A stretch of 7,268 nt of DNA from Lachnospira sp. UBA3212 (lineage in GTDB: Bacteria > Bacillota > Clostridia > Lachnospirales > Lachnospiraceae): contig DEWK01000013.1 of assembly GCA_002363615.1 (NCBI GenBank), forward strand, positions 1-7,268, written 5' to 3'. The notes under the pieces are model-generated. The model did no database searches, was not told the DNA's origin, and saw only the letters and a program-made list of their open reading frames with translations. A program made the position numbers and the translations under genes. Positions 6,523 to 7,268 of this stretch are shown here, in pieces (the stretch's first letter is position 1; each line of letters opens with the position of its first letter).

Positions 6523-6532
6523 CTTAAAAAAT

Positions 6533-6540
6533 CTCCTCTC
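6533..6540 (-). promoter_or_regulatory. Ribosome binding site fixing the xfp start
   Basis: GAGAGGAG on the minus strand lies 10 bases before ATG 6522. The alternative TTG start at 6552 has no such site and would place this one inside the coding sequence. Confidence 0.8.
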
Positions 6541-6583
6541 ATTGATTCTCAAAAAATTTACTTTAACCTAATGGTTCTTGTGC

Positions 6584-6612
6584 ATTTTACAACAAAACAT
6601 TTGATATTGCAA
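6584..6612 (-). promoter_or_regulatory. xfp promoter
   Basis: The minus strand shows TTGCAA (6607-6612), a 17-base spacer and TAAAAT (6584-6589, 5 of 6 to consensus). The start is predicted near 6577, giving a leader of about 55 bases that opens with a short AACC/GGTT hairpin (6565-6576). The upstream DNA to 6708 is very AT-rich. I see no clear catabolite-response (cre) element. Confidence 0.8.
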
Positions 6613-6708
6613 TGTATTTTTTGGTTTTTCTACTTTTTGACGATAGACTGTCCATTTTTTAACGAATTTAGGTAATTTTCATTATATTTCATTAAAATAC
6701 TTTAAAAT

Positions 6709-7268
6709 TTAGACAACCAGTCCATCCTCTACCATAATCACGCGGTTTGTCTGTTCAGCAATTGTCGGATCATGCGTAACTATTACAACTGTTTTTCCTT
6801 GCTTATTTAGTTTCTTTAAAAGATTCATGATCTCCTGACCGGTTTTCCTGTCTAAAGCTCCGGTAGGTTCATCCGCTAAAATCAAATCCGGTTTTGTTAC
6901 AAGGGCTCGTGCAATTGCACATCTTTGCTGCTGACCGCCGGATAACTGTTTTGGATATTTCTTTTCATACCCTTCCATCCCTAATTCCTTCAGCAGATCC
7001 ATGATTAAATGGCGTCTCTTAGACTTTTTTACATTTTGAGCGCGAAGGGGAATTTCTACATTTTCAAAAACGGTATAGTCCGGCAAAAGCATAAATTGTT
7101 GAAAAACAAATCCAATCTTCTTACTCCGAAACACATCCAGCTTTTTGTTGTTCATTTGATCGATCCGTTCTCCTTTAAACAAGTACTCGCCATCATCCAT
7201 ACGGTCCATGCCGCCCAAGACATTTAGCAAAGTTGTTTTTCCGGAACCAGAGGCACCCATTACAGAAA
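6709..7268 (-). CDS. ABC transporter ATP-binding protein, MacB/LolD type (N-terminus cut by window edge)
   Basis: This is the ATPase subunit of an ABC transporter; it would work on the inner face of the membrane with one or two permease subunits. The frame stays open to the right edge, where S-V precede the Walker A motif, so about 30-40 N-terminal residues are missing; the Met before GASGSGKT is internal, not the start. Counting from that Met, it shows Walker A GASGSGKT (2-9), Q-loop Gln 54 in FVFQQF, signature LSGGQ (106-110), Walker B LILADE (126-131), D-loop GALD (134-137) and switch His 163 in VTHDP. All catalytic residues are present. The VMGASGSGK form and short length fit the MacB/LolD/FtsE-like group that exports peptides, lipoproteins or antibiotics. 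No permease follows it (xfp does), so the partner should be upstream, off the right edge. Substrate is unknown. Confidence 0.95.
   Translation of the reverse strand, partial: SVMGASGSGKTTLLNVLGGMDRMDDGEYLFKGERIDQMNNKKLDVFRSKKIGFVFQQFMLLPDYTVFENVEIPLRAQNVKKSKRRHLIMDLLKELGMEGYEKKYPKQLSGGQQQRCAIARALVTKPDLILADEPTGALDRKTGQEIMNLLKKLNKQGKTVVIVTHDPTIAEQTNRVIMVEDGLVV

Noticed and set aside
1..7268. Defence system, CRISPR array, prophage, insertion sequence or toxin-antitoxin pair
   Set aside because: I looked on both strands for repeats, transposase or integrase motifs and small overlapping gene pairs and saw none; the genes look like ordinary chromosomal core content.

Overview
The window looks like a low-to-moderate GC Firmicute, most likely a clostridial (Lachnospiraceae-type) chromosome. 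This rests on AT-rich intergenic DNA, consensus-like housekeeping promoters, strong AGGAGG-type ribosome binding sites, and family content: a CvpA-like membrane protein beside a DUF5711-like anchored beta-propeller protein, and a clostridial-looking 88-residue conserved hypothetical. The organism call is inference from protein appearance, not from a marker gene.

Layout, left to right. Positions 1-403 hold no protein gene. Read on the minus strand they look like the promoter and leader region of a ribosomal RNA operon: two TTGACA/TATTCT promoters with exact 17-base spacers, phased A-tracts just upstream of each, a hairpin at each predicted 5' end, and the rrn-leader motif around TTGAAAACT, present twice. 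The 16S gene itself would lie just past the left edge. Positions 404-440 are an intrinsic terminator closing a three-gene minus-strand unit (3582 down to 453): a coiled-coil/two-TM membrane protein, a DUF5711-like anchored propeller protein, and a CvpA family protein. Its promoter at 3623-3651 is back-to-back with a plus-strand promoter at 3672-3700 that drives a small soluble conserved protein (3727-3993). A symmetrical hairpin at 4008-4043 terminates both this small gene and the convergent phosphoketolase gene xfp (6522 down to 4105), which has its own strong promoter at 6584-6612. The right edge cuts a minus-strand ABC transporter ATPase of the MacB/LolD type.

How the genes relate: xfp is the only metabolic gene. 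It splits sugar phosphates to acetyl phosphate, and its codon use and promoter suggest high expression. The three-gene unit is membrane/envelope-directed and of unknown function. The ABC ATPase probably belongs to a transporter whose permease lies off the right edge, since xfp follows it directly. I see no phage, transposon, CRISPR, toxin-antitoxin or defence system here. The points most worth a second look are the rrn control region, the three-gene membrane unit with its divergent small partner, and that small conserved protein.
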